Counted from the stretch's first letter, positions 36,624 through 48,600 are shown. The stretch: 64,000 nt of DNA from Combretum micranthum (GCA_024138025.1 JAMXBD010000012.1:2356001-2420000), one strand, 5' to 3'. A program made the numbers and translations. Notes: generated by a model from the letters alone, not told the origin.

Positions 36624-36937
36624 GTAAGCAACTTTAGAAGCAAGCTTATCTTAGAAGCAAACTTATTATTGTCTTCATGATGCACATAAAGTTTAGATAT
36701 ATAAGAATGACGAATTCATACCCATGATTTGAGAAATATATATCATTTAACCACAAACATTTGATTGCTGGGGAGTTATATTAACCTCAATTATCATATT
36801 AAAATAAGTAGATTGTAAAATTTCAATTACTTTTGATCTAAGACATTTCATTTTAATATCATACTTATGATTTGATGGAATAAATAGCGGTTTTCCTTGT
36901 TAGTATATTTTTAAATATAAAAGTAATTCTTAAAAGC

Positions 36938-37063
36938 CAATAACCTTATAGTTTAGTAGTATTACCTTTGGATTCTTATGTGAGAGGTACCAAATTTCAA
37001 TATCTTATTTCCTATTGTAATTCACAACCCCAACCTTTCTCCTAAAAAAAAAAAGGAAAAAAA
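36938..37063 (+). mobile_element. tRNA-derived SINE in intron 4 of the GDSL gene
   Basis: Box A-like TATAGTTTAGTAGTATTACC and box B-like GAGGTACCAAATTTCAAT about 35 bp on, then an A-rich 3' end with an A-run (37044-37054). Same body as the SINEs at 37065-37160 and 40693-40802. Confidence 0.6.
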
Positions 37064-37064
37064 C

Positions 37065-37160
37065 ATTTTTTTTTGTTAACACGGGGTAAAAGAAGAATCA
37101 AACTTGGTTCCACTCACTTAAAAGTCCAAGGGAGATACCACTAGTTACAAGGCCATTGGT
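37065..37160 (-). mobile_element. Second tRNA-derived SINE in intron 4, opposite orientation
   Basis: Read on the minus strand: CCTTGTAACTAGTGGTATCT (box A-like), GGAACCAAGTTTGATTCTTC (box B-like), then an A-tail, which shows as a T-run at 37066-37074. It lies tail-to-tail with the plus-strand copy, so the intron RNA could form a hairpin. Confidence 0.6.
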
Positions 37161-37234
37161 GAAAAAAAAAATAACTTTTAAAGTTTCTGTATCATAAAGC
37201 CGACAAGAAAATAAACACATGATGCCTTTTCTAG

Positions 37235-37449
37235 GATTTGCGGGTGCAACTTTGAGTGCTTGTTGTGGAGGTGGTGGACCTTACAACTTCAATTTCTCCA
37301 TACTATGTGGTATACCAGGCTACAACCTCTGCCCAAATCCATCAACTTTTGTAAATTGGGATGGAATCCATTGGACGGAAGCAGCTTATAAAATCATTGC
37401 CAATAGCTTGCTTTTTGGAGGCTTTACTTCTCCTCCTCTTGTTTTGTAG
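37235..37449 (+). CDS. GDSL gene exon 5
   Basis: Acceptor TTTTCTAG at 37234. Codes FAGATLSACCGGGGPYNFN, then NWDGIHWTEAAYKIIANSLL with the catalytic Asp-His pair, and stops TAG after PPLVL. Confidence 0.88.
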
Positions 37450-37899
37450 TTTTTGATATTTAATACCCATTGCTGTCAATGTTGTGTTGAAAACTATCTG
37501 TGACCATCTCTATATGTCTAACATGGCTGATATTTATTGCTGGACAAGTTTAAATTTAGACATTTTCATCTTACTTCCTATCAAATATGTTAATCTTCCA
37601 TGTCTTTTTCTTTGATTATCCTGTAATGTTAATAAGTGGGGAATGGAGTATGTATGGTTGTACACACCTTCACAAGACTTTTTCCCAAATTTGTATATTG
37701 TGAATATGGATTTTCTTCTTTCTCTCAGTTATTTCTTCATGCTAACAAAGTTACTACTGTAAAGTTATAGAGGTAATGCTATATCTCCTCCAATATGTTG
37801 TACCAAGTGTTTTAAGTAATATAATTTAAGTCTAGCATCCTTCTCGATGTACAAGGTTTTCCATATTAAAATTATATAAATAAATTTATCGCAAAAGCA
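37450..37899. other. 3' flank of the GDSL gene
   Basis: AT-rich, presumably 3' UTR and intergenic spacer. No gene or unambiguous poly(A) signal can be assigned. Confidence 0.5.
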
Positions 37900-39000
37900 C
37901 CATGAAGCAAGTGATGGAGAAAGGGAACGATTATTTATTTAAGTCTGCGGAAATATATTCAATAATTATTTGAATATGGAACTCATTAAGGAATTCTTTT
38001 AGACATTATAGGTGTGGAATAATATTTTTAATTATTTGTTTATCACTTGCATACTTTATGAGAAATAAGTATATAAAACAATAAAAAAATATTTTATTTA
38101 GCTTTTTAGTAAGTGGTTAACCCACTACAATGTTATTCTATGTATTGCCATAAAAGGTTTTCAAACTTGCAATTCTATGTATAACCGTCAAAGGATCTGT
38201 AAAATCGAAATAAATAACCTATATATATACAACCTAAGTATAATAACTTTCAAACTATAAAAATGCTAGCAGAAGCCAAGAAAATTTGAAATGCATCATC
38301 GATGTACAAAGAAAAAAATTAAGTTCTTTTTTTTCCATAACAACTCTTAATCGATAATATAACATTAATAAAAAAGAGCAAGTTTAGGCAAAATTAAATT
38401 TTTTTCTATTATTTTGTCTGAAAAAAGTTATAAATTAAAGGAAAATCAAACTTCTCAAGTTACCTTAAATAATTAATAATATAAATGAAATAAATAAATA
38501 TTCTTGTACAGTTTACAACTACAAATCGACTTAAATAAATTCTATAAATATAGAATAGGTGAGTTAGGGGAGGAAGGAAAAGATATGGAGGGAGTGGGTC
38601 AAAACAAAATTAGAATGCAATAAGAAGATATATCATCCATATAGTTGATGAGCTTTTGAAAACATAGTGTTATTTTTATTTTAGCATATTTGATTGAAAT
38701 AGTTAAACTCGGTTAAAAATAAGATTCTATTGAGTTTATGTGTAGACTTGATTGAAATCGTAAGATTTAAAAAAGGAAAGAAAAGAAAAAAACGATTCTA
38801 TACATGAGTCAACTTGAAAAAGCCTTTTAAAATTATAAGCTCGTAAAATCGTATGATAAAATTGCAATCTTGGCAATGATGTTGTCATCAACTTTCAATA
38901 ATGGTAAAAGTGGACAATGAGGTTTCTTTTCAGAAGGCAAAATGACTAATTAATTTTGTTTCCTATGTTTAATCCAAGATTAGTTCAATTAATCTAGAAG
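37900..39000. repeat. Third, diverged copy of the flank region (compare 30230-30600 and 57800-58110)
   Basis: Shared order of words: GAGAAAGGGAACGATTATTTAT, CAATAATTATTTGAATATGG, TTTTAGACATTATAGGTGTG, and near 38880 TTGTCATCAACTTTCAATAATGGTAAA..ACAATGAGGTTT. It is more diverged than the other two are from each other. The middle (38150-38850) has no clear match. No gene. Confidence 0.6.
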
Positions 39001-39479
39001 GTCTATTCGTGGTTGGACTGATTGATAACGTAGATTAGGATAAAAGATAAAGAGCTTGTTAATGTAAGACTAGTAACAAAGAAAGTATCAATAAGGTAGT
39101 TGTAAAGATGGACAGCATGATAATGTCATTTACTTATGAAACAAATGATTACATCATTAAATTGTGTTGGAGCAGAGTAGCCGGAGTAGGGACAACTTAA
39201 CTAAAGTTGTGAATTGTGAAGAACCCCTCCTACCTAGATGTGGAATCCATCCCCTAGTAATGACATTTAACTTTGAATTATTTGCAAATATAGTGTAAGA
39301 TGAATAAGTAAGGTGGTCCTGCATACTCCAAAATACTTATACAGGATTTAAATCCAAAATCATATGTAAAACTCTACTTCTCATATATACATATATATAT
39401 GTAAACATATAGATACACACACATAGACATATAGTAAATCACTTTAAAGATTAAGACTGGATTTAAATTATATGTAAAG

Positions 39480-40388
39480 ACTCAGGAATCTTATTATATG
39501 TCATCGCGATAACAGCTTTAACTTTACTTGATATAGTGCAGATTTCGGCTTATAAAGATGTTGAATGCCAAGGAGCGAGATTGGGAGAGGGATTTTCCAA
39601 TTTAATTGACCTACTTTTTATTAAAATATTAAGAGATTCTATTTGATTCCACATATAACATATTGTATAATCTCTGCATTATTAGCCTTACACCAAAGTA
39701 TAGAAAGTATAAGGAATTAAAACAAAGAGAGAGTTTTTATCTCTTCCTAATGGTGTTTCCATCCATATCTCCCCTTCTCACAATATTTTCATACATGTAA
39801 TTATGTAAATCAAAAGTTATGAATGATACCTACTATCAAATATCTTCACGATGTTGGCAAGTTTATGATTAGCAATTGAACAAAGAAGGAAAACATTTTG
39901 GGACAAAGCCACTTAATCCTAGATGAAGTGCATGTGTGACAAATTTTTTCACGTAGCAAACAATTATGTAATAAATAAAATTTTGTTAAAAAGGAAAAAA
40001 GAAACTTAAGTATGAATTTGTCCATAAAAACATTTTAGTTGCTCTGTTGTTGATTTTCAACTAGTTTCAATCTAGACTAATGTTTCATAAGTTTGACAGA
40101 TATGACCATAGAAGAAGAATATATGTGACTAGTGATAATTTGCTAATATTATGCTTTTCTTAAAATTCTTTACAATCATTTGAATATTATAATAGGACCT
40201 GAGCATTTGATGATAGGGTGTGTTGATCTTAGGTCATTCTTATCATTTTAAAATATGCGCACAAAGACCCAAATTAATTGGACATTAGACATAAACTAAT
40301 AATTAAGGATTACTAAATTAGTATATTGTTAGTCAGTTCCCTTGTATGACCAAACATATTTAGTATTTTCCATGTTGAGGACATAATG

Positions 40389-40426
<38 letters not shown>

Positions 40427-40870
40427 GCAAAGCACCATACCAATAGCTTGTTGGTGCAACTCTTTCATGAGTGGAGTCAAATCGATTATTAGTCAAATAG
40501 CTCAAAGCTCTGAGAAATATAATGATGGAATGAGATGAGCCCTATTATTGTCCTAATTGGAAAATGCACATCCTCAAGACACCTCATCGGATGAAGGACT
40601 TAAATACCCACTCTACTGTGGACACATTAAATCTACTTTATTTTGAAGTCAATTGAATGCATCAATTTATGATGATATGCATGCATTAGATTTATTTATT
40701 ATTATTTTTTTTTTTGTAATTACAAAGAGGAGAGAGAAATTGAACTAAGACCTCTCATATTATATTTTAAGAGAGATGCCACTAGACTAGAAGGTTATTG
40801 ACGCATGCATAAGATTAATCTAGATCATCAAAATTGAGAGTTAAGAGTGACATGATCAATTGATGTATTG
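39480..40870. repeat. Region upstream of the second GDSL unit, tandem-duplicate copy B
   Basis: Collinear with 31000-33185 apart from the 0.9-kb segment missing here and the SINE added at 40693. It contains (CT)n(AT)n at 40391-40425. No gene. Confidence 0.8.
40693..40802 (-). mobile_element. tRNA-derived SINE with 14-bp target duplication and a paralogous empty site
   Basis: On the minus strand: AACCTTCTAGTCTAGTGGCA (box A), AGGTCTTAGTTCAATTTCTC (box B), TTGTAATTAC and an A-tail. Flanked by GCATGCATTAGATT (40679-40692) and GCATGCATAAGATT (40803-40816). Copy A (about 33161) has one GCATGCATAAGATTAATCT and no SINE. Confidence 0.85.
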
Positions 40871-41629
40871 GCATCACATGTTCAAATATACTAGAGAATT
40901 GAGAAGTTTGGTAACCATGATTAGATGGCTCAAACAAATTAATTTGCATCTAAAGCCATACTACCATCCTAATGAAACTTAAAAACCGATCACATATAGT
41001 AACATAACTACATAAAGCACAACAAATATCTAGCGATTTTGTTGTTTTTAAGATCATAGTCATTTAATCTCGATTATAAATTAAAAACTAGAATAAATTA
41101 TGACTAATGCAGTAATGAATATTTTATGGTGATTTTACGACAGAACTAAATTAATGTCTTCCTACGAATTATTTAGACAAACAAATGGCATTGCAAAATT
41201 AAAATAGCTTGTAAAAGACATTTATTTATCATCTAAATTATATATATGAAGAAAGAGAAAGATACCTTTTGATACTATATTATCCAACGACTCCTATTAC
41301 TTTCCTCAATCCGTATCACGTTCTCCATACACTTATCCTCTCTTTTATCTAAAACATCATGCATGTCTCGTAATCAATCCAAATTTATAAAAGGGAACAA
41401 TTTAAAAGCCAACATATTCATAAATTTGGAAATCGTGTGGCCCTAAGGGACACACTAGTTGACCGTAAAGCTAACTGGATTGACCACGATTTGATCGTCT
41501 TTCAATTGGCTTTGGCCATTCCCTTGCCCGCTTAATCGATTCTCAATACTGTATTGTGCTACACTTCTACTCATACTCCCAAGCAATTTTCATATAAATT
41601 TAAGATATTTTATTTGATATATTGAAGTG
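40871..41629. other. Spacer before the MITE cluster
   Basis: AT-rich, no gene. Possibly the decayed promoter of the second GDSL unit; I cannot align it with confidence. Confidence 0.4.
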
Positions 41630-42195
41630 AAACTAACTCTATTTGCTAAGAGACAGAAAAATAAAAACTAAGTGTCGCAAATAGTATGTATCCAAACTTT
41701 GGTAAAATATGTGATTAAGTGCTTCAACTTTGAAATTGATTAATTTAATACATAAAAAACTTTATATGCACATTAACAATACCTGCATTTTATTGGTTAT
41801 ACCGAAGTGAAAAATTAAGAATGATAAGATTGCGGACTAGTTGTGCAAAACTAACTCTATTTTCTAAGAGATGGAAAATAAAGGCTAAATGTTGCAAATA
41901 AAACCTAAACTTTAGCAAAATATGTCATTAGATGTTTAAATTTTGAAATTGATCAATTTAATGCTTGAACTTTAAAATTAATCAATATAGTATCTAAAAG
42001 TACTTTATGTGTGTGCAAACAATACCTCCATCATATTGGTTAAAAACGCCATGTTAGATAACGTTATTAGCCAACTCAACGAAGGTACCATTAGTGTACA
42101 CAAAGTTCATTTAGATACTAAATTGATCACTTTTAACGCCCATATATCCAATTACATATTTTTTCAAAATTCAAGTATCATTTGTGACATTAACC
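41630..42195. mobile_element. MITE related to 20090-20349, with a partial tandem duplicate
   Basis: The terminal repeat (GGCTAAATGTTGCAAAT.., 41883) pairs with the inverse of the end (..CAAATGATACTTGAATTTTG, 42162-42190). A 5' part is repeated upstream: AAACTAACTCTATTT(G/T)CTAAG at 41630 and about 41848, period about 219 bp. Words such as AACTTTGAAATTGATTAATTT are shared with the copy in the LINE. Confidence 0.65.
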
Positions 42196-42251
42196 AAAAA
42201 ATAAAATCGAGATTAATACTTTCCCCTATTTCAATGATATTGAATGTATTT

Positions 42252-43284
42252 GTTAAAACACTTATGTAACACTTAATATGTGCTATTATACCTAATTTCT
42301 CTTTTTAAAACTTAAGGCCTAAATGATAGAACAACAAATACACAACAACAATAAAGAACAATACATATAAAGAGTGATGTTTAGAGAAGATTACATCAAG
42401 ATTTAATGTGAAGTTCGATGCACCCACTAGTCTTCATTGTCCATACAATGTCTCATTCAAAAGGACTTTACACACTTTCATTCAACACCAAACAAATGCT
42501 CCATTGAAGCTACACAACACAATGAACAACAAAAGAACACACTTGAATTATGCCTTTACAATAAGATCTCAAGAAATTAGGTACAACTTAAGATTCCACA
42601 ACTAATCACCAAAAAACTTAAGTGTCAGCCTTACAAGAAATAGCAAACTTAACATCTAAAAGTACTACACTTGTTTTCTCTCACTTACACAAGATAAGAC
42701 AAAATTCAAATTGATCTTTAAGATAGTTTTTACAAGGATTAAATAGCAATTAACGAGCTTAATCAACTTCCTCCAACTATCCAAAAAATTGTATTTATAA
42801 GCCCCCTTAAAACTGTAACCATTGCCACAACAACCCTCTCAAATGGTCAAACACTAGATGCCCAATGGCTAGTTGAAAAGTTACAATAGGTTCGGACATT
42901 TGCATAGTGGTCTGGAGCTATTGTACATCTTGTGAAAGGTCGACATTCTTATCATCAAAAGGTTTGAATCTTTGCACACTGGTCCAAACCATTGGAAGCC
43001 GTCACATAAATTTTTGTATTCTAACTTTCAAGTGGTTTGGACCTTTTCCAACAGGTGCATACCTGTTGTTGAGGTCTTGCAAAAATTAAAAACAAACACT
43101 CCACAAGTCCGAATCATTCTCAATTGATTTGGATCACTTTTGCAAAAACATCACTTACATAAATATAAAGCACAATATGCGCAAATTCAAAAATTTCATC
43201 ATATATATATGTTTTGCTAATGAAGTGTAACATTTTTCACTCAAGTGGGTAATTGTGCAATTCATTTCTTTATCGAAATTCACA
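42252..43284 (-). mobile_element. Solo LTR, probable Ty1/copia type, minus orientation
   Basis: On the minus strand it begins TGTGAATTTCGATAAAG (43284 downward), has TTTTCAACTAGCCATTGGGC, then a TATA GGCTTATAAATACAA (about 42800-42786) and ends near ..AAGTGTTACATAAGTG. Aligns with 20475-21360 throughout. Its short plus-strand frames have no family features. It lies between the upstream part and the exon remnant of the second GDSL unit. Confidence 0.6.
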
Positions 43285-44489
43285 ACAAACTCAATAGGTC
43301 AACTATATTTAGCCAAATAATCTGGTAAAAAATAGGGAGAGAGATTGGTAATCTCTTAAAAGTAAATTGGTAATACTTTCTTCCTTTTACTATTATCATA
43401 GACTAAACAACTCCTTGAGTTAGGTCTGAACTGAGACCTAACTTAGTCCAACCATGCTGGGTCAATTTAATATGATGTTATATTATTATCAAAATGAAAA
43501 ATAAATGCAGAAAAAAAATTATAGAAGTTGTAATATTAGAAAAGTCAAATAAAGTAAATAACATTTAATATTTAGACTAATTTTCCTATGAATAGAAATT
43601 ATTAATTATCTTTTTACGATATTTGATAATTTGTTGACAACAATATATGCGGTAAATACAATTTAAAACCACTATTTCTTATGTTTTGTATAGCGTTCTC
43701 TTAAGTGAAGAAAGCCACTCCTAAATAATGTGGGATTTCTCTTCTTTTTTTTTTTTTTTTTTTTTTGTAGACTCTACTCTTTTAGAGTGTCATTTTAGTC
43801 CAATATTGTTTATATTTCAACTAATTAGGTATGTTATTATTTATAAATAATTGCAAATCATTGATGGTAATGTAAGAATATCAATTAAAGAGTTGTATAT
43901 TTTTAGACCAATTTTATATTTAACGCTTTAATTGTTTTATAATTTTAAATTTTAATATTAAAATTTTTATAGAAGTGGATGGACTCATGGGCTTAGAATG
44001 CTCCCCCCATCAATCTAAGGTGGCTATAGGCCTTAAATAGAGTTCGAGTTTGGGTCAGTATTGACTGGGCCCGGCCTAGGGAGATGTCTTCTATAGTCCA
44101 TCAATGGGATCATTCAACTAATCATCTAATCATTAAAAAATTTTCAAAAAATATAAATGGAGGATAAACTTTGGAGCTTCTATATTCCATCAATGGGATT
44201 GTTCAACTAATCATCTAACCAATAAAAAAACATATAGTAATTGATAATCACAATTGGTATAAATCCAAGTCGTTAAATAGATGATAGAATTAGTTCTATT
44301 AAAATTAAACGAAACAATAAAATTTTCATAAAAACCTTAGGACATTAATGGTTATTAAGAATGTATTTCTAAATCTCGTCAAGTGCATAAATGTTACAAC
44401 ACCAATGCATTCAGATGGAGTATATTTATCCATAGGTGCAAATAGAGATGTCTTTGTGATAGAACCCTGAATCATAACAGGAAGATAAC
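43285..44489. other. Spacer with a long T-run
   Basis: No gene. T-run at 43746-43768. The rest is AT-rich with a short GC-richer piece near 44020-44100, not identified. Confidence 0.4.
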
Positions 44490-44820
44490 TGCATACTTAA
44501 TATGCACTATTAATTACTATACTCGTGTTTGTGGGATTATGCTACTATTGATTTTTTTTCTATAATTTTTTGGTATATATGCTTAATAAATTATATATAT
44601 AAACATAGATATGCAGTGGAGGCCTATGGGTTGCCTTTTATCTCACCCTGTGATAAGGTACGAGGTCGTCTGCCCTTGACAAATGGAGTTAACTTTTGTT
44701 GTTGGTGGTGCCATAGCACTGGATACAAGCATGTGCAAGAACATTCCATTTTCTTAGTACTCCATACAATAACTTTTGAACCTAAAAATAATTGTTGCCC
44801 TCTATTTGCTTGTAAGTAGT
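44490..44820 (+). pseudogene. Second GDSL esterase/lipase copy, only exon 2 recognisable
   Basis: From an intron-like stretch and acceptor ATATGCAG (ends 44614) the sequence follows exon 2 of the first gene: EAYGLPFISPCDKVRG and LPLTNGVNF, then a frame change where the first gene has AVGGATALD. The shared nucleotides GACAAATGGAGTTAACTTT and GTTGGTGGTGCCA leave no doubt. After about 44765 similarity is lost. Exon 1 and exons 3-5 are not found in their places, so this copy is dead. It is the remnant of the downstream tandem unit. Confidence 0.85.
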
Positions 44821-45321
44821 CGAGCCATAAAATCTTTAAATCCTGAAATTAGACTAAAATGTGCCATCCCAACCCTTGCATCTTGATTGTTGTGAAGATG
44901 AGAGGGCAAAACCTAATAAATGATAGCTTTCCAATTCATGTCGAGAAGCATACTTGTTGGTAGTAGTCATATTTTGATAAAAAGAGTCATTCTAAGCTAG
45001 CTTATCAAAATCATAAACACTAATCTAATTTGGAAAGCTAAGCAATGTATGTTGAAAAAAAATTCCTTTATCTCAACCAAATCTTTGAGAATCACTGTTA
45101 TAGTTCCTAAAAAATGGCATTGAATATTACCATGAGTATACAATATAAACTTTACCATGCATATTCATATTCTCATTCAGATTTTGTAGGACTCCCATCA
45201 CTAACATGTACAAAACGTCAAAATGCCTTATTTGAAGTTTTTTTTTTTTCCGCAGTCTATGCTTATAACTAAGCAAAGGAATAAGGATATAAAGGGAAAA
45301 AAATGAGAAAAATTACGAAGG
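44821..45321. other. Spacer downstream of the GDSL remnant
   Basis: No gene seen; a T-run at 45239-45250. Confidence 0.4.
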
Positions 45322-45412
45322 ATTTTTTTTTTTTCAATTACAATTGCAATGAGGAATTCAAATTATGTGCATTCCAATTTAGAGCCTTGTGTTAATACCA
45401 TTAGGATACATT
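45322..45412 (-). mobile_element. Probable SINE
   Basis: On the minus strand: GTATCCTAATGGTATTAACA (box A-like), ATAATTTGAATTCCTC (box B-like), then TTGTAATTG and an A-tail, shown as the T-run 45323-45334. Weaker than the intron copies. Confidence 0.45.
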
Positions 45413-45422
45413 GTTATTGATT

Positions 45423-45505
45423 AGGATTCTATTGGAGAAGACGATTTGAACTCGATATCTTTTACTTGAAGGATCAATACCACTAAATTGCAAAATTGCC
45501 ATTTA
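45423..45505 (-). mobile_element. Probable SINE, second of a pair
   Basis: On the minus strand: TTTGCAATTTAGTGGTATTG (box A-like) and GATATCGAGTTCAAATCGTC (box B-like). It lacks its own tail because the neighbouring copy begins there. Confidence 0.5.
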
Positions 45506-45978
45506 TGATTATGTTTAGTTGAATGGAATTTTTACTACCTTTCCAAGTTTCACGCTATATTAAATTCTAATGTTACATGTTGATTATAATTTTTTTTTTT
45601 TGAATAGGTGATATATATCAATAGCCACCGAAACCTTTTATTTCTATACCAAATATTAATATCAAATTTTTATTTATTCATACTTATCATTAGATCGATA
45701 ATTTATATGGCACATTAGATGTATTTGAGTTTTGTAGAATTTTTAAACTAAATCATGACAAATCCTTTCTACGCTAAAGCACATTCGTTTCTTGAGAAGA
45801 ATTAATGTAATCTTTGAAATTCGAATCTCTTTGTCGAATCAAGGTATATGAATCATCAATGCGCATATTCAAGAGACATTGTATTGAAATATTTCCTTTT
45901 TGTTTTCTAAATAAGTTTGCAGGCTTTTATCATATAATTTCTACATTGGTATCTTAGCATATTTATTGGACACCCTTT

Positions 45979-47130
45979 CTAATATTTGCAAGGATAATCA
46001 TCAGAACCACTTCCTTGAGCCCAACGAAGTCTACCTTCTATTGCTTCTTCCATGTTCATCGGTTTATTATCTCCTAAGCCTTGCAACATTCTATTTAGAA
46101 GATTTAATTTTTCATTTTGATAATTAATACCTATGTGTTCTTTGTATGGATTTTGTTGATTTAAAACCATTCCTACAATGTTATTTTCCACATCTTTATC
46201 ATTTGATTCTATTATTTCTATTCATTGTGGATCTATTATAGCTATTATACTATAAATTGTTTCTGTATCACTCATGTCTTCATCTATAACTAAGATGTCT
46301 TTATCTGACATTCTACCAATAAGCTAGCCATTGTATTACTCTTCTTCATTTTTGGACATGTTTTTGCTAAATGTTCTTCTTCATTGCATTTGAAGCATCC
46401 TAATTTATTTTTGTCTATCATGTTTTTGTTGTATTTCCTTACACATTTATCTTTATTTAAACATGGTTTCCTCGCCCATAATTCTTTCTAGGCTCAAATT
46501 TTTGTTTTTTCTTTCTCTTTCTATCATCTCTTGTACATATATTTGAGGTGTGTATACCGTTTGATAGAAATTATAATTCCCTCCTTTTAACTGCCCGTTT
46601 TTCTATTAAGTTTTACATTTCTCTATTAATTTATCTATTAAAAATTTTATCCTTACTCCAAGACTATTTAACTCTTGTGGTGTGTCAGGTTCAATTTTTT
46701 CTTTCCATTCCTTGTATATTTCTACCCCTAGTGGTCCTAGAAGTTTTAAGAACAACTTATTTTCAATTAGTCTTCCATCTATGGACCAATTATAGAAAAA
46801 TTCCTATATTTTTTTTTTCACATAATACCAATCTATGATCTGCAACTATTCCAATTTCTTATTGCACCTCTTTGTTGATCTGTTTCTCCTATCTAAGGTA
46901 CTTCTCTTATGAGTATAACCCTAATCTTACTACATAAATTTGAGGGTTGGCTCTAGTGACTTATATGTGGCCACATGTTGGTGGAAAGTCTTTTTATAAG
47001 ATTCCCATATAGCTCTTGATATTCCTTCTAAAAATGATTCAAGGTATATATATATTTGGTCTACATCGTTTGACGAAGGACTATTTCTCCAATTTATTAC
47101 TATCATATGTGTCCAACTATCAACTAATGG
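45979..47130 (-). pseudogene. Pararetrovirus coat-protein-like region with zinc knuckle
   Basis: Minus-strand pieces: an N-terminal Trp-rich part (47130-46960, W-x-HM..NWRN pattern), a middle helical part (46810-46600), a Cx2Cx4Hx4C knuckle at about 46412-46370 with basic residues around it, and an acidic tail ending GSDDYPCKY at 45982. In caulimovirids the knuckle binds the RNA pregenome during packaging. Several stops and at least three frame changes. Confidence 0.6.
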
Positions 47131-47138
47131 TCCCTATC

Positions 47139-48600
47139 AACATCCCATTTTTGCCCCATTTAAAAATATTTAAAAATACTAAAAAAAAAAATTAACATAA
47201 AAAATAGAAAAATAGAAAATTTCAAAAAGCTCAAAAAAGTAAAAATTTATAAAAAATAAAAATATCAGTTAAGTTAAAACTTAACAAAAAGAGTATAAAA
47301 ATTATAAAATTAAAAAACTCCATCTTTTTAGTAAATAGGTTTTTTTAAATAAAAAAAATTTTGGAAAGAACAAAAAAATAAAGAAAATTTCATTTTGGAC
47401 CTATTATAAGTTTAATATTGGTCTTATGGTGTTTATGGGCTCAATTTATAAATCATGTTGGATTGGACCCATATCAATTTCGGCCCATTTTTATTAAAAG
47501 CACTTTGAGCCTGATCTTGATAGTTTAAATGTAATTTAAATTGGCATATAACCAACAAGCAAACCAGCTTAGCTAGTAAAGGTATGGAAAGCAAAGGAGA
47601 AGGCTAGGATTTGATCCCAAGGGGAGGTAGATCTTTTCACTTTTCTTTTATTTAAAAAAAAAAAGGAAGGAGTGCAACATGTGTCGGGGACTTCCTCTTC
47701 TATCTCTCACCAGGCCGCCATTTTTTATCTTTGGGAGCTCGAACAAGCTCCATTCGAGCTCGTTTCGAGCTTCTTTTTTCGTTGGGGGAGATCAAAAGTT
47801 AATCCTAGGACATATACCCATCTTAAATCCAATCTTCATTGTTCTTTAAAAACAAAATTATTTCAAAAATTCCTAATGCCCCCGACCCTCTAAGTTCTAT
47901 AATGGCCGTATTTATCCCCTTCACCTTCCTTCTCTCTTCTTTTTAACCGAAGACCTTCAACCTCTCTGGACAAACCTAGAAACCCAACCATCTCTCTTAC
48001 CCTAAGTTCTCTCTCGTTCGTTCATCTTTATCTAACCTTTCTACCCAAAACCCCTACCAGCTAGCGGAAACCGTCACTAGTCTGACGCCTAAATAACCTA
48101 AACATAACCTCAGCACTGCAAAAACCACTGCAATCGCATCTCGACCATCACCCGCAATCAAACTCTGCCACCCACTTAACCATACCCTAAACCAGAAACA
48201 CGAACAACCATGCCACCACCACCATTAACTACTACTTTGCCAACCTACACTAAGCCATCACCCACTACCTAATTAATTGACCCAACCTCCACAACCATTA
48301 AAACATCGATCACCGTCACATCAACCAACCTAACCTCCATAGTCGCAACCTTCGAGCCCCAACCAAAAGCCCCTTGTCAATTGAACTCAACTAAGCTAAA
48401 GGTTCCCTAATTTTTCGACTTTAACTGGTGGTGACTCCAAATCAAACCAATTTTTAGAAATCGGGCCTTTTATAAAACCTTACTGGTTCCTTGTCGAGTA
48501 TTCCATGTCAAATGAGTCGGGTTTGGTATGAATTAGGACCTTTAAGAGAATAGGAGCAAAATTTGAGTTCAATAGTCCCCAACTCTATGGGTCATGTGCA
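47139..48600 (+). mobile_element. 1.5-kb insertion in the pararetrovirus, LTR/leader-like
   Basis: Separates the acidic and coat-like parts of the viral ORF. It starts near ATCAACATCCCATTTTTGCC and is C/T-rich and leader-like in the middle (47880-48350). Near 48430 it carries CTGGTGGTGACTCCAAATC, resembling the GGTGGCGACTCC block found after the LTR in some Tat-group gypsy elements. It may be an LTR with part of a leader, or a truncated element. No coding domain. Confidence 0.4.

Larger units (their letters stand above)
34209..37449 (+). pseudogene. GDSL-type esterase/lipase gene, five exons, one premature stop
   Basis: Plant GDSL (SGNH) enzymes hydrolyse ester bonds of lipids, cutin or acetylated compounds and are mostly secreted. 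Exons: 34209-34443, 34838-35050, 35550-35698, 36347-36623, 37235-37449; all introns are GT-AG and the phases fit, giving 363 codons with stop, the usual size. Residues 1-24 form a signal peptide (hydrophobic LLSYLMLCMLC). Block I IYNFGDSLSDTGN holds the nucleophile Ser; block II GVNFAVGGATALD the oxyanion Gly; block III GEIGGNDFNYPF the Asn; block V WDGIHWTEAAY the Asp and His. The five-exon layout and GCTLVYLT, CCGGGGPYNFN are typical of the plant family. In exon 4 a TAG (36431-36433) follows TVF where the family has Gln, before SQNQTNYDPKTGC. As read it would lose blocks IV-V. It may be a recent pseudogene, a segregating allele or a read error. Confidence 0.9.

Noticed and set aside
34209..37449. 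Calling the GDSL gene a specific named enzyme such as acetylajmalan esterase or sinapine esterase
   Set aside because: The sequence fits the broad plant family only; substrate cannot be read from it.
42408..42605. Small plus-strand frame
   Set aside because: Lies antisense in the solo LTR at 42252-43284; no similarity recognised.
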